Part shown: positions 51,712 to 59,687 of the stretch, piece after piece
How the letters are laid out: each line of letters begins with the position of its first letter
Numbering within the stretch: the stretch's first letter is position 1
Made by a program: the position numbers and the translations under genes
Notes under the pieces: model-generated
Told to the model about the DNA's origin: nothing
The model's input: only the letters and a program-made list of their open reading frames with translations
The model's database searches: none
NCBI GenBank assembly: GCA_028281675.1
Contig: JANQJL010000091.1
Coordinates: 27,006 to 91,005 of the forward strand
Length of the DNA: 64,000 nucleotides
Reading direction: 5' to 3'
From: Simkaniaceae bacterium
GTDB taxonomy: Bacteria > Chlamydiota > Chlamydiia > Chlamydiales > Simkaniaceae

Positions 51712-52652
51712 TTGAAATGGGTTTTAAGGGTTTCTCCAACTGTTTGAATGGCAAGGCGGGCATCGTCTAGAAGTCCACCCATTTGAAAAAAGCCGTGAAC
51801 CATCCCATTATACCGTTTTAGGGTAGTAGGAACACCGGCACTTTTTAACTTTTGAGCATAAATCTCCCCTTCATCGCGCATAGGATCAAACTCGGCGGTG
51901 ATGACAAGGGCTGGGGGAAGGGAGGAAAAATCTTTGGCGAAAAGGGGTGAGATACGGGGGTCGGTAGGGTCAAGCCCTTTTGGAAGGTACTGCTTCTTAT
52001 ACCACTCGATTGAATCCCGCTCGAGAAGGTATCCTGAGCTATATTCTTGATGAGAGAGAGAAGAAAAGGTGAAGTCGGTTTGTGGGTAGATAAGGACCTG
52101 AAAGGAAATCTTTGGATGGATCTCCTCGCGCACCTCTTGCGATAGAACAGCTGCTAGATTCCCTCCTGCATTTTCCCCAGCAATCGCAATCTTTCCATTA
52201 GAATTAAGCTCTTTGGGATGGGTGCTAATCCAGTGAAGGGCTCTTTTGGCTCCTTTGATCGCTTTGGGAAAGGGGTTTTCAGGTGCAAGGGGGTAATTCA
52301 TCGATGCAAGAAGACAACCACTAGCTTCGGCAAGGCTGCGGCAGACAGAGTCGTGCGCATCAATATCTCCTTTTACAAATCCTCCGGGGTGAAAATAGAG
52401 TAAGACAGGGAGTGGTTTATTTTCCTCAGGATAATAGAGGCGGATTAGGAGATTCCCCTCATCGGAATGAATGATATGATTCATCACCTTAGCCATTGGT
52501 TTTGGCTCCCCTGCTAGAGGCTTAATTCTCATAGGTCCTTTTCGCACTTCTGCAAGAGACATGTGGCTTAAGGGAAGATTGTTTGCCTTTTTTGTGACAG
52601 CAATGATCTCTTTTAGAGTTGGATGTAACATGCCTACATTATGGCAAGTCAT
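51708..52652 (-). CDS. Alpha/beta hydrolase fold-3 (HSL-like) protein with Ser-to-Asn change at the nucleophile
   Basis: A 314-residue member of the hormone-sensitive-lipase family of esterases. The oxyanion motif is FHPGGF at 87-92 (usually HGGGF). The nucleophile elbow, normally GDSAGGN, reads GENAGGN with Asn161 in place of the serine (codon AAT). The acid region EFDPMRDEG and the catalytic His in HGFFQM remain. Either it is a pseudo-enzyme or the change is recent: AGT to AAT is one base. The frame is intact and coupled to a membrane protein downstream. An alternative start is the Met at 52631. Confidence 0.85.
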   Translation of the reverse strand: MTCHNVGMLHPTLKEIIAVTKKANNLPLSHMSLAEVRKGPMRIKPLAGEPKPMAKVMNHIIHSDEGNLLIRLYYPEENKPLPVLLYFHPGGFVKGDIDAHDSVCRSLAEASGCLLASMNYPLAPENPFPKAIKGAKRALHWISTHPKELNSNGKIAIAGENAGGNLAAVLSQEVREEIHPKISFQVLIYPQTDFTFSSLSHQEYSSGYLLERDSIEWYKKQYLPKGLDPTDPRISPLFAKDFSSLPPALVITAEFDPMRDEGEIYAQKLKSAGVPTTLKRYNGMVHGFFQMGGLLDDARLAIQTVGETLKTHFN

Positions 52653-52742
52653 TGGGGTTGATGTAAATTTTTATTTCTTAAAATATTCTTTATGATTTAG
52701 AGTGAACATCGATTGATAACTAAATACTCAGATGGAGTTATG

Positions 52743-53348
52743 ATGAAAAAACCTCTTATATATTTCTCAATGCTCTTAGTTTTTCTAGGAATGCACCTTT
52801 ACGCTGAAGATGGACTTCGAGCTAAAGGAAACTTAGTTCCTGTGATCCTTAATGCAGGAGAACACCTACTCACTGGAAAAAGTCGTGATGGGAAAATACA
52901 GATCGAGGATGGAACAATACTTAAGGCCATTTCACCAGAGCAATCCAAGGTCTTTAATGAGTGGGATTACCACGAGCATATCGCCTTCTCCCCGAACCCC
53001 TATCCTGGAGGTGGGTCTGAATTTTATGTATTGAATATTGACCGAGGAGAATTTATTCATGCAGATTTATATTCAGAGCCTAATCCTACGAATGAATACA
53101 CACAAAGAATTTTCCATATTGATCCCTTTGATGGAGAAGTTGTTTTGATTAGAAAAGAGGGGGCTAAACAACATTGGGAAGTGGAGAAAAAAGATCTCTC
53201 TATTCTTGAAGAATGGGAAAATGGTGATAGAATTATCATCGGAAAGAATAGCAATTGGTTTGCAAGATATTTCTCTTCTTGTCCCTACATTATGATCAAC
53301 TGCGATAAGCATCACCAAACTTCCTACGTTCGTATTAAACCCTATTAA
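52743..53348 (+). CDS. Secreted unknown protein, paralogue 1
   Basis: The ATG at 52743 gives 201 residues beginning with a signal peptide, MKKPLIYFSMLLVFLGMHLYA. The mature part has AGEHLLTGKSRDGKI, a WDYHEHIAFSPN block and a GDRIIIGKNSNWF segment that are all shared with the next gene's product. Four cysteines are absent apart from a few late ones (SSCPY, NCDKHH). The role is unknown; a small periplasmic or surface protein seems likely. A terminator follows at 53355. Confidence 0.75.
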   Translation: MKKPLIYFSMLLVFLGMHLYAEDGLRAKGNLVPVILNAGEHLLTGKSRDGKIQIEDGTILKAISPEQSKVFNEWDYHEHIAFSPNPYPGGGSEFYVLNIDRGEFIHADLYSEPNPTNEYTQRIFHIDPFDGEVVLIRKEGAKQHWEVEKKDLSILEEWENGDRIIIGKNSNWFARYFSSCPYIMINCDKHHQTSYVRIKPY

Positions 53349-53354
53349 GGGATC

Positions 53355-53396
53355 TTGCCCCACTACTTCTAACTAGTGGGGCAAAGTTTTTATTTT
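53355..53396 (+). terminator. Rho-independent terminator after paralogue 1
   Basis: TTGCCCCACTA and TAGTGGGGCAA pair perfectly over 11 bases around an eight-base loop, followed by AGTTTTTATTTT. Confidence 0.92.
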
Positions 53397-53461
53397 ATTA
53401 AAATTTCTTGATGCTCTATACTCCTGGCAGCGAAATTGTTAAAGACTAAACAGGAGAAGAG

Positions 53462-54091
53462 ATGAAGAAAGTGATCCTAGCGACTTTATTGCTATTTACA
53501 GCGGTTTATGCGAAGCAGGTGCCTCAAGAGTCCTATTCGGTCTATCCGCAGAAAGAGCAATCTCTGAAAGCCAATTATATTCATGCTGAAGGAGAGCATA
53601 CCCTTATTGGAAAAAGCCCTGATGGGATTATAGAATTCGATTCTGAGTGTCAGTTTAAAGCCTTGGAAGGGGTGGATCATATCATGCATCATTGGGATTT
53701 TTATGATCGGATGACTTTTACTCCCAATAGCGACTTTTTTGGGGGATCGGAATACTATGTGACGAATCTCACTAAGAATGAATCGGTCAAAGCCAATATC
53801 TGGAGAGGTCCAAATATTGATAACTCTGCTACAGATTGCTTAGAACGGATCGATGAATACAAGGAAGAAATTATCCTAGTAAATGATCTAGGAACCAAAA
53901 CAAGATGGAAAATTCATTCTGATGACTTTAGAGACCTTCTAACCCATTGGAAGAAGGGTGCATCGGTGATTATTGGGAAAAATAATAAGGGTTGGCTCTC
54001 CAGCTATTTTTCCGATTGCAAACATATATTGGTTAGCTATCGGGCAACCAAGCATAATCTTTACGTTCGTGCAACCCCAATGCCCTTATAA
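53462..54091 (+). CDS. Secreted unknown protein, paralogue 2
   Basis: A 209-residue protein with a signal peptide (MKKVILATLLLFTAVYA) and an AGGAG site. It matches the preceding gene's product throughout: AEGEHTLIGKSPDGII, HHWDFYDRMTFTPN, GGSEYYV, GASVIIGKNNKGW and the C-terminal YVRATP are all counterparts. Sequences are clearly homologous though diverged. It is probably a tandem duplicate. No known family. Confidence 0.75.
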   Translation: MKKVILATLLLFTAVYAKQVPQESYSVYPQKEQSLKANYIHAEGEHTLIGKSPDGIIEFDSECQFKALEGVDHIMHHWDFYDRMTFTPNSDFFGGSEYYVTNLTKNESVKANIWRGPNIDNSATDCLERIDEYKEEIILVNDLGTKTRWKIHSDDFRDLLTHWKKGASVIIGKNNKGWLSSYFSDCKHILVSYRATKHNLYVRATPMPL

Positions 54092-54109
54092 CAACAGGAG
54101 AAATGACCT

Positions 54110-54538
54110 ATGGAAAGTGTTCGACAAAACACAGGCAACAGGGAGTCTGTTCACCCACTTAGACCACTCACCCCCCTAGATCGGACATTTTGTCTATTCT
54201 GCACTTTTGTGGCGACAATTATTGCCCATAAATCCCTTCCAAAAGGATGGATGAGAAGGACAGCCTCCTTTACCATATTAACAGGAGGAACTCTTTATGC
54301 ATCTGGGGCAACCTGCAAGTGCATGAAAGATACAGCAACACGCTTCTTTGACGGTTTTGGATGTGTCGCCGCTCGTGTTCGGGGCCATTTGCCTGGCCGA
54401 GATTGGGGAAGCTGGGGCGGTGGTTCCCACGGACAAGCGGTTCACTCTGGAGGTGGAGGTGGAAGTGGTGGTGGCGCTGCCGCCCATCATGGTTCCAATA
54501 ACCAAAGACCCCAAAGATTTGAAGAGCGAGATGGTTAG
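54110..54538 (+). CDS. Unknown small protein with glycine-rich tail
   Basis: A 142-residue protein. Residues 25-60 are moderately hydrophobic (TFCLFCTFVATIIAHKS), followed by a Cys/Lys segment (CKCMKD). The end is a Gly/Ser/His-rich tail with a long run of glycines (about residues 105-125), typical of disordered regions. GGAG lies ten bases upstream. I do not recognise it. Large open frames on the opposite strand over the tail are by-products of its low-complexity sequence. Confidence 0.5.
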   Translation: MESVRQNTGNRESVHPLRPLTPLDRTFCLFCTFVATIIAHKSLPKGWMRRTASFTILTGGTLYASGATCKCMKDTATRFFDGFGCVAARVRGHLPGRDWGSWGGGSHGQAVHSGGGGGSGGGAAAHHGSNNQRPQRFEERDG

Positions 54539-54674
54539 GGCATGTCGTCAATTAAAACAAGTTGAGAGAGTTCTTCCTAGGAAGAGCTAAAGCAACGAAG
54601 TTTAATTGGTGATACGCCCTAAATACCAAAATTGCCGTTGACCTGAAGGGCCCCTAAATCTATTGTGATGATAA

Positions 54675-54831
54675 GGAGGTAGGCAAAAATAACTTAAACG
54701 TTTCTGCAATCATAGCATCTTCATCTCCTTTGTTGCAAACCCTTGAAAACTAAGAAGTTTCCAGCGGATTTGCGCCGTGCAGCTAAAACGCTATGACACC
54801 AGAAATGTTTAAGTTATTTTTGCCCGCCTCC
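54675..54831. mobile_element. MITE-like element, 157 bp with 32-bp terminal inverted repeats
   Basis: Left end 54675-54706 and right end 54800-54831 are inverted repeats, 29 of 32 bases complementary (core GCAAAAATAACTTAAAC). Complementarity continues inwards for ten more bases (seven match, including TCATAGC/GCTATGA). No coding region lies inside. This looks like a non-autonomous transposable element or a stem-loop repeat. Its right end is 15 bases from the lipase-like ATG and AAGGGG at the boundary serves as that gene's ribosome-binding site. 54539-54846 otherwise holds nothing. Confidence 0.7.
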
Positions 54832-54846
54832 TAAGGGGCTTTTTTT

Positions 54847-55911
54847 ATGAAAGATGACTTTTCTTTTTCTTCGCAGAGCTTTAAGTATTGGGAGATCTTC
54901 CTCTCGTGGCTATTTAAGTACCCGTCAAGATGCTATGCCCTGCGTAAGGAAAGGAGAGCTCAGGTTTATGAAAATCCTTCGGAAAGTTTTCTAAGATTTG
55001 GACAGAGTTACCGAGAGCGGTTTGCATTGAAGGGAATTATCTGCCGCGTCACACCTAATTTTAAAGATATTGATCGTGCTGGTGAGATTTTAAAGCTCAT
55101 CTACGAAAATGTAGAAAACTCCAAGCTATGTGAATGGGCTGTATGCGAAGTTCTTGCTAAAGTGATGGCTTATCGTAATCTTAAGTTAGGACACATGATT
55201 CCCCTTCCAATTATGGGAAACGATGGGTGCATGGTCATGAGTACTTACGTAGTCGATCGAGTTTTTGATCTCTGGAATAAGATAAGGGCCTTTGGTCTAG
55301 TCAGATCTGATGGAGCAGGTGCACCAATCCTCCTTTTTCGAGGGACCGATTTTTCTTTTATGACAGAAGGAGGACGCGCTTCGATCATTAGTGATTTAGA
55401 TCCAAAGGGACCTGGATGGACCCTTTTTAAGAAGGGGCAAAAATCGATCCGAGAATGGTTAAAAAAAGAAGATCGGTCAGCTCGAGTGATTGGTCATAGC
55501 TTGGGAGGTGTTGTAGCAGCCTATACTTTGATTCATGAAGGAGAATGGATGAGTCAAGAGGAATATGAAAGCTCTTATGCGTTTAATTTTCCAGGTGTCC
55601 CTATCGAACTTGCAAACAAATGGAACACAATGGAAGAAAAACCGGCATTTACTGGGTTTGTTTGTCGTGGCGACTTAGTCTCAAAACTAGGAACCCTTTT
55701 TGGCTCTATTTATGAAATCTCTTTAGATGCTCCCCTTTCTCCTGTACGTGCTCATGAGATGCTTTTATTTGCAGAATCTAGGGGCTATTTACATGAGGTT
55801 GACATCGAGGGAGAAAATAGATCGAAATCGCGGGAATTTTATTCGAAACTGCAACAACAAACCTCTTCCGTAATATATGATTTTGGATTAAAATTCCTAT
55901 TTCCAAACTAA
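54847..55911 (+). CDS. Lipase-like alpha/beta hydrolase (class 3 lipase type)
   Basis: A 354-residue protein. The region from about residue 160 has LLFRGTDFS, as in class 3 lipases, then the nucleophile elbow GHSLGG (216-221, Ser218), a later CRGDLVSKLG (candidate Asp) and RAHEM (candidate His). The first 150 residues are helical with an N-terminal hydrophobic patch (WEIFLSWLF) but no signal sequence. Similar lipase domains occur in secreted effectors of intracellular bacteria; that reading is tentative. It starts just after the MITE-like element. Confidence 0.82.
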   Translation: MKDDFSFSSQSFKYWEIFLSWLFKYPSRCYALRKERRAQVYENPSESFLRFGQSYRERFALKGIICRVTPNFKDIDRAGEILKLIYENVENSKLCEWAVCEVLAKVMAYRNLKLGHMIPLPIMGNDGCMVMSTYVVDRVFDLWNKIRAFGLVRSDGAGAPILLFRGTDFSFMTEGGRASIISDLDPKGPGWTLFKKGQKSIREWLKKEDRSARVIGHSLGGVVAAYTLIHEGEWMSQEEYESSYAFNFPGVPIELANKWNTMEEKPAFTGFVCRGDLVSKLGTLFGSIYEISLDAPLSPVRAHEMLLFAESRGYLHEVDIEGENRSKSREFYSKLQQQTSSVIYDFGLKFLFPN

Positions 55912-55928
55912 GAGGGGTGTAAACAAAA

Positions 55929-56061
55929 ATGCTAGGGCGCAATAAAGGCTGCGGGCATCCATCTGCTGCATTGCTCTGCTTCGACAACCCGCAAAGGGTT
56001 GCCTGCATCGAGCACCTTGCATCTAAATTCCCTCGCTCTTTCTTTCGCACTCACATTTTTA
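55929..56061. repeat. Imperfect palindromic interspersed element
   Basis: The central hairpin CAACCC-GCAAA-GGGTTG (55985-56001) is perfect; around it complementarity is partial (GCTC and GCA blocks), and the outer ends AAAAATG/CATTTTT recur in inverse order. No coding potential. The whole 55912-56080 gap consists of this element, suggesting an inserted repeat rather than ordinary spacer. Confidence 0.45.
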
Positions 56062-56080
56062 TCTAAACCTACCTAGGAGA

Positions 56081-56497
56081 ATGAGAATAATGGATATAGA
56101 CCCAGCAATTATTGAAGCACCTTATCACAATGAAGTCTTTATTGATGGTGGTGTCAAAACTCTAGCTCCCCTTTTAACCCTTTACGATGGGATGGTCGCT
56201 TCCCTTGAAGAGAAACGTGAAGGAGAAATGACGGCTCAGTTAGGCTCTATTGAAAAGCTTCAACTCGTTTTGTATTCTCGCTCTTCTTGTTCCTATTGCA
56301 AAAAAGTGATAAGTTACCTGAAAAAAAATCATAAAGAGATCACAGTCAAGGATATTGGAAAAGATTCCAAAGCGGCAAATGAACTCATCACTATTGGTGG
56401 AAGACAGCAGGTTCCTTGTCTTGTTATCAATGGAAAGGCTCTCTATGAATCATCGGCGATTATTAAGTGGCTACGCGATCACAAGGATCAGTACTAA
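56081..56497 (+). CDS. Glutaredoxin-like protein
   Basis: A 138-residue protein. Residues 63-138 form a thioredoxin fold with a CxxC motif in SSCSYCKK (Cys71 and Cys74 approximately), RQQVPCLVINGK containing the cis-proline, and ESSAIIKWL, as in glutaredoxins and GST N-terminal domains. The first 60 residues precede the domain and are probably a helical extension. It would reduce disulphides or glutathione adducts, which fits the GshAB gene at 1143. The second in-frame Met at 56090 is as likely as the first as start. Confidence 0.85.
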   Translation: MRIMDIDPAIIEAPYHNEVFIDGGVKTLAPLLTLYDGMVASLEEKREGEMTAQLGSIEKLQLVLYSRSSCSYCKKVISYLKKNHKEITVKDIGKDSKAANELITIGGRQQVPCLVINGKALYESSAIIKWLRDHKDQY

Positions 56498-56504
56498 GGA
56501 AAAG

Positions 56505-56545
56505 CGGGAATAGGTAGGAGCACAAAATTATCTATTCCCGATTTT
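56505..56545. terminator. Bidirectional terminator between convergent genes
   Basis: CGGGAATAG (56505-56513) and CTATTCCCG (56532-56540) pair perfectly over nine bases; ATTTT follows on the plus strand. The second arm includes the stop codon of the minus-strand hydrolase. Confidence 0.6.
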
Positions 56546-57500
56546 CAAATATCCAGTTGAGGAGGACTGAGTCCATCCAATGAAATCCCTCTTTTTGACT
56601 AGGCCTTCCTAAGTAACCTAGATGCCCTCCATTTTCTGTGATCAAAATATCAACATTGTCGGGGATTTTTTTATCTTTAAAATGATTGCAATCAACAATT
56701 GGGTCGTCACGAGAAAAAAGGATATGACAAGGTACAGCGATATTATGAATGAGCCTACCAGAACTACAGGCATGATAATAATCAAGGACATTGTCATAGC
56801 CTGATTGTGGAGCAATATAAAACTCATTAAACTCAAGGAGGGTCATCTCTAAGGGGATACGGATAGGTGGCAATTCATCAAAATATTCATGACGTGTGGC
56901 AACTTCTTCACGCAGGGCTGTCATGAAATACCGTTCATAGAAGGGATTTCTAGAAAGATGTTCAATAGTCGATTGAACATGAATCGGTGGGTTAACAGCT
57001 ATAATCTTATCAACCAATCCATTAGCTTCAACCCCCCTTTCTCCCCCCATTTTTAGGCAGAGATTTCCCCCTAAGGAATAGCCGATAACGATAATAGGAG
57101 TACTGGGAGTATCCCGTTTGATTTCTTTAAGAGCATGCCAAATATCATCACTTGCCTCAGAATGGTACATCTTCTTCGCATGCCCCCTTCCACTGCCACA
57201 TCCTCTTAGATTTAGCCTAGCGGTTCGTATCCCTTCTTTATGAAGTTTTTTAGCAAGGCGAACAATGTAAGTGGAGCGGTGAGAACCGCAGAGCCCATGA
57301 ATAAGGACCACTGTAGGATCACTTTCTTTCCACCCTTTAGGGGTTGTTAGTTCTACAACAACCTTTTCCCCATCAGGGAGGTGAACAAAACGCTTTAAAG
57401 ATGATGGATTACTTCCGAATGATAGAAATGATGCTGCAATTGTCTGTGCATGGCAGCCTGAGCAAAATGGAAATGGTTTAAATACAGGTTGCTCAGACAC
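56532..57500 (-). CDS. YheT/EMB8-type alpha/beta hydrolase
   Basis: A 322-residue hydrolase. N-terminal CSGCHAQTI is typical of the YheT family; LIHGLCGS is the oxyanion loop; the nucleophile elbow is GYSLGG (Ser142), and SRDDPIVD and NGGHLGYLG give Asp and His. The triad is complete. Homologues are esterases of unknown natural substrate. No operon partner; 57501-57693 is gene-free. Confidence 0.9.
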   Translation of the reverse strand: MSEQPVFKPFPFCSGCHAQTIAASFLSFGSNPSSLKRFVHLPDGEKVVVELTTPKGWKESDPTVVLIHGLCGSHRSTYIVRLAKKLHKEGIRTARLNLRGCGSGRGHAKKMYHSEASDDIWHALKEIKRDTPSTPIIVIGYSLGGNLCLKMGGERGVEANGLVDKIIAVNPPIHVQSTIEHLSRNPFYERYFMTALREEVATRHEYFDELPPIRIPLEMTLLEFNEFYIAPQSGYDNVLDYYHACSSGRLIHNIAVPCHILFSRDDPIVDCNHFKDKKIPDNVDILITENGGHLGYLGRPSQKEGFHWMDSVLLNWIFENRE

Positions 57501-57693
57501 GTTTTCCCCCCAGAAAGTGAATTGGCATAGTTTGAGTGCGATGGAATTTCTATCCCATTGACACTCTGTTGATACTGCTGGTAATCACAACCGAATTAAC
57601 ACATCGATCGGTCCCCTGTATTTATTTTACAAATGGCCAATTTTTTAAAAAAGGGTTTTTGAAAATATTTTTTGGAGATTGAGGCTGTGCAAT

Positions 57694-58194
57694 TTATGGG
57701 AGAGGGATCGAGTAAAAAAACACAAGACACTCAGTTCCAGGGTTTCTAAAACCTAGACTTGCATTTGAAATGTGGTAAAACATCGCTCCAATACGGGAGC
57801 GATCCTTAAACCGGTAGGAGAGCTCCGCAGAGGAGCGGTATTCTAAAGGAAAACCAAGCTCCATCCCTCCCCCTTTGATATAGATCCCTGGGGCAAAGCT
57901 AGGGGTGAAAACGATGCGATAAGGGAAGAAGATATCAAAGGCGATCCCTGTATAGAAATAGCCAGACCCTCTCGAAGTTGCCATAACCCCAATGAGAGGA
58001 CGAAAAAAGAGCATAGGGTTCCGATAAAAAGGGAAGTCAGAACGGTATTCCACTTGGAAATTAGCTCCTTTTGTATTCCGCACAATGTTAAAGATTCCCA
58101 CTCCTACATTGAGTAGTTTGCTATCTTCTATAGATGGTGTTTCATTTGCAATTATTCCAAAGGATAAAATGAGAAGTAGGAGCAACTTTTTCAT
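57694..58194 (-). CDS. PagL-like lipid A 3-O-deacylase
   Basis: A 166-residue protein with a signal peptide (1-about 17) and an eight-stranded beta-barrel-like remainder. The PagL active-site signature is exact: H141, S143, N-A, then N151-P-G and E155, which match the spacing of His126, Ser128, Asn136 and Glu140 of the Pseudomonas enzyme. It would remove the 3-O acyl chain from lipid A in the outer membrane, reducing host recognition. It is last of a four-gene operon; its ATG overlaps the PfpI stop (ATGA). Confidence 0.88.
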   Translation of the reverse strand: MKKLLLLLILSFGIIANETPSIEDSKLLNVGVGIFNIVRNTKGANFQVEYRSDFPFYRNPMLFFRPLIGVMATSRGSGYFYTGIAFDIFFPYRIVFTPSFAPGIYIKGGGMELGFPLEYRSSAELSYRFKDRSRIGAMFYHISNASLGFRNPGTECLVFFYSIPLP

Positions 58195-58697
58195 TGAAGT
58201 TTTTCTACTATTGCCTTTCCGAAGTCTGGAAGATCGACAGGTGTCCGTGAGCTGATGAGATGTCCATCAATCACTACCGGTGCGTCTTGCCATGTTGCTC
58301 CAGCATTTTCAAAGTCATCTTTAATTGCTATAGTTCCCGTAACCTTTTTTCCCTTAAGGATCTTAGCAGATATTGGAACCCATCCACCATGGCAGATAAA
58401 GGCGATCACCTTCTTCTGCTTGTCCATCTCTTGTATGAGGTTTAAAATTTCATGGAAGCGGCGGAACTTATCTGGAGCGAATCCCCCAGGGATTAAAACC
58501 CCATCAAAATCCCTACTTTTTAGCTCATTAAAGGGAATATCACTTTTGCAAGGATAACCATGCTTACCTTTGTAGATTTTATCTCCTTCTTCTCCTGCGA
58601 TAGTGACTTCAATCTCAGCTTCACGCATCCGGAGGACGGGGTACATAAGCTCTAAATCTTCATAAGTGTCATGGATAAGGGCAACAACCTTTTTCAT
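58191..58697 (-). CDS. DJ-1/PfpI family protein
   Basis: A 168-residue protein of the class I glutamine-amidotransferase-like superfamily, PfpI/YhbO group. The nucleophile Cys102 is in FICHGGW; Glu in the YEDLEL region near the N-terminus completes the usual pair. Members are linked to stress protection, deglycation or protease activity, claims that remain debated. It is third in an operon with hsp20, an AdoMet decarboxylase and pagL. Confidence 0.92.
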   Translation of the reverse strand: MKKVVALIHDTYEDLELMYPVLRMREAEIEVTIAGEEGDKIYKGKHGYPCKSDIPFNELKSRDFDGVLIPGGFAPDKFRRFHEILNLIQEMDKQKKVIAFICHGGWVPISAKILKGKKVTGTIAIKDDFENAGATWQDAPVVIDGHLISSRTPVDLPDFGKAIVEKLQ

Positions 58698-58698
58698 C

Positions 58699-59103
58699 TT
58701 ATTTCCTCACTAAAGTGCGAACATGAGCATCCGCAGGTTTTAAATAAGTAGATAGAGCTTCATTAAACACTTCATGTGAGCAATGGTCTCCACAGGTAAA
58801 GAGATCGACAAAACAGGCATGATGCTCAGGATAGGTATGGATACTCGCGTGACTTTCAGACAGGAGGATAACGAGAGTATATCCCCCACCTTGAAATTGA
58901 TAATCGGAGTAATCAAGAATGCCTGCTCCAGAGTTTTTAGAGGCTTGGATCATTGTCTTTTGGAGCTCTTTAATATTAAGCAAAGCTTCGTAGCTACATC
59001 CATAATAGCTTGCTATAAAATGGTTTCCTTGAAAGGCATAGTCACACTCCTCTGCAAAAAGAGAGCCATAAATAAAGAAAAGAAAGAAGAATATCCTTCT
59101 CAT
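58699..59103 (-). CDS. speH: S-adenosylmethionine decarboxylase, prokaryotic type, with N-terminal signal sequence
   Basis: A 134-residue protein of the SpeH (class 1B) family. The autocleavage and active site sequence ESHASIHTYPE is intact (Glu83-Ser84, His89), as is Cys104 in DLFTCGD. This enzyme cleaves itself, producing a pyruvoyl group, and makes decarboxylated AdoMet for spermidine synthesis. Unusually the protein begins with MRRIFFFLFFIYGSLFAEE, a clear hydrophobic signal sequence absent from typical SpeH, and no other start codon exists before the domain. An extracytoplasmic AdoMet-binding role is hard to reconcile with the normal job. ATGA overlap with hsp20 upstream. Confidence 0.85.
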   Translation of the reverse strand: MRRIFFFLFFIYGSLFAEECDYAFQGNHFIASYYGCSYEALLNIKELQKTMIQASKNSGAGILDYSDYQFQGGGYTLVILLSESHASIHTYPEHHACFVDLFTCGDHCSHEVFNEALSTYLKPADAHVRTLVRK

Positions 59104-59501
59104 TGTTCCCCTTTAATAGGGGGCCCTTTCCCCTTTTTGTCTCTTTTCATAAAAGTGATTTTCATCACTCCATCTTTGAATAGAGCTTTAGGTTCTTCAT
59201 TCATATCTGCTTTAACTGGGATTGGGACTCGATAAGAGAAAGAGAAGGCTGCTTGATTATAATATTTACGTTTAGCTTTCCCCTCTTTTTTCTCTCCTTC
59301 AATCAAAATAAATCCTTGGTTCTGAGATAATTCGATATCCTCAGATTTCACCCCAGGAAGAGCTGCTTCAATCATAATATTATCTCCCTCTTCATAGACG
59401 CTAAGCCCTGAAGAGTGAGAAGCTAGTGAGACCAATTGGTCATCAAAATGAAAAGGGAAGTTCTCCCAGTTGTTATCCGTAGGAAATTTTTTCTTTAACA
59501 T
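59100..59501 (-). CDS. Small heat-shock protein (Hsp20 / alpha-crystallin family)
   Basis: A 133-residue chaperone. The alpha-crystallin domain spans about residues 32-120 with IMIEAALPGVKSEDIEL and an end near DGVMKITF, as in Hsp20. It holds unfolded proteins under stress. It leads a tightly spaced operon (hsp20, speH-like, pfpI, pagL). No CIRCE element is visible upstream, so heat regulation by HrcA is not supported here. Confidence 0.9.
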   Translation of the reverse strand: MLKKKFPTDNNWENFPFHFDDQLVSLASHSSGLSVYEEGDNIMIEAALPGVKSEDIELSQNQGFILIEGEKKEGKAKRKYYNQAAFSFSYRVPIPVKADMNEEPKALFKDGVMKITFMKRDKKGKGPPIKGEQ

Positions 59502-59597
59502 AGATTATACCTCTTAAATGCTCACTTTATTTTTTAAACGAAATTCTTGTCAAAACTTTCGCTTTAAAATCGATTTTTTGATAGAATTTTCCCCATT

Positions 59598-59687
59598 ATG
59601 ACTGAAGAAATTACAACATATGAGCCAACAGCTCTATTGCAAAAAATGGACCTCTATACGGGGGAGCTAAGATGCCTCTCATCATAG
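59598..59687 (+). CDS. Possible 29-codon leader peptide
   Basis: An ATG frame of 29 codons (starting MTEEITTYEPT) ends 16 bases inside the pseudouridine synthase gene. It has no clear ribosome-binding site. It might couple translation to the next gene or be chance; weak support only. Confidence 0.3.
   Translation: MTEEITTYEPTALLQKMDLYTGELRCLSS

Noticed and set aside
54270..54551. Antisense frames over the Gly-rich gene.
   Set aside because: Low-complexity GGT/GGC codons open all frames; no start site support.
59501..59598. CIRCE or other heat-shock operator before hsp20.
   Set aside because: The only symmetry is a short AAAATCGATTTT palindrome; the CIRCE consensus is not present.
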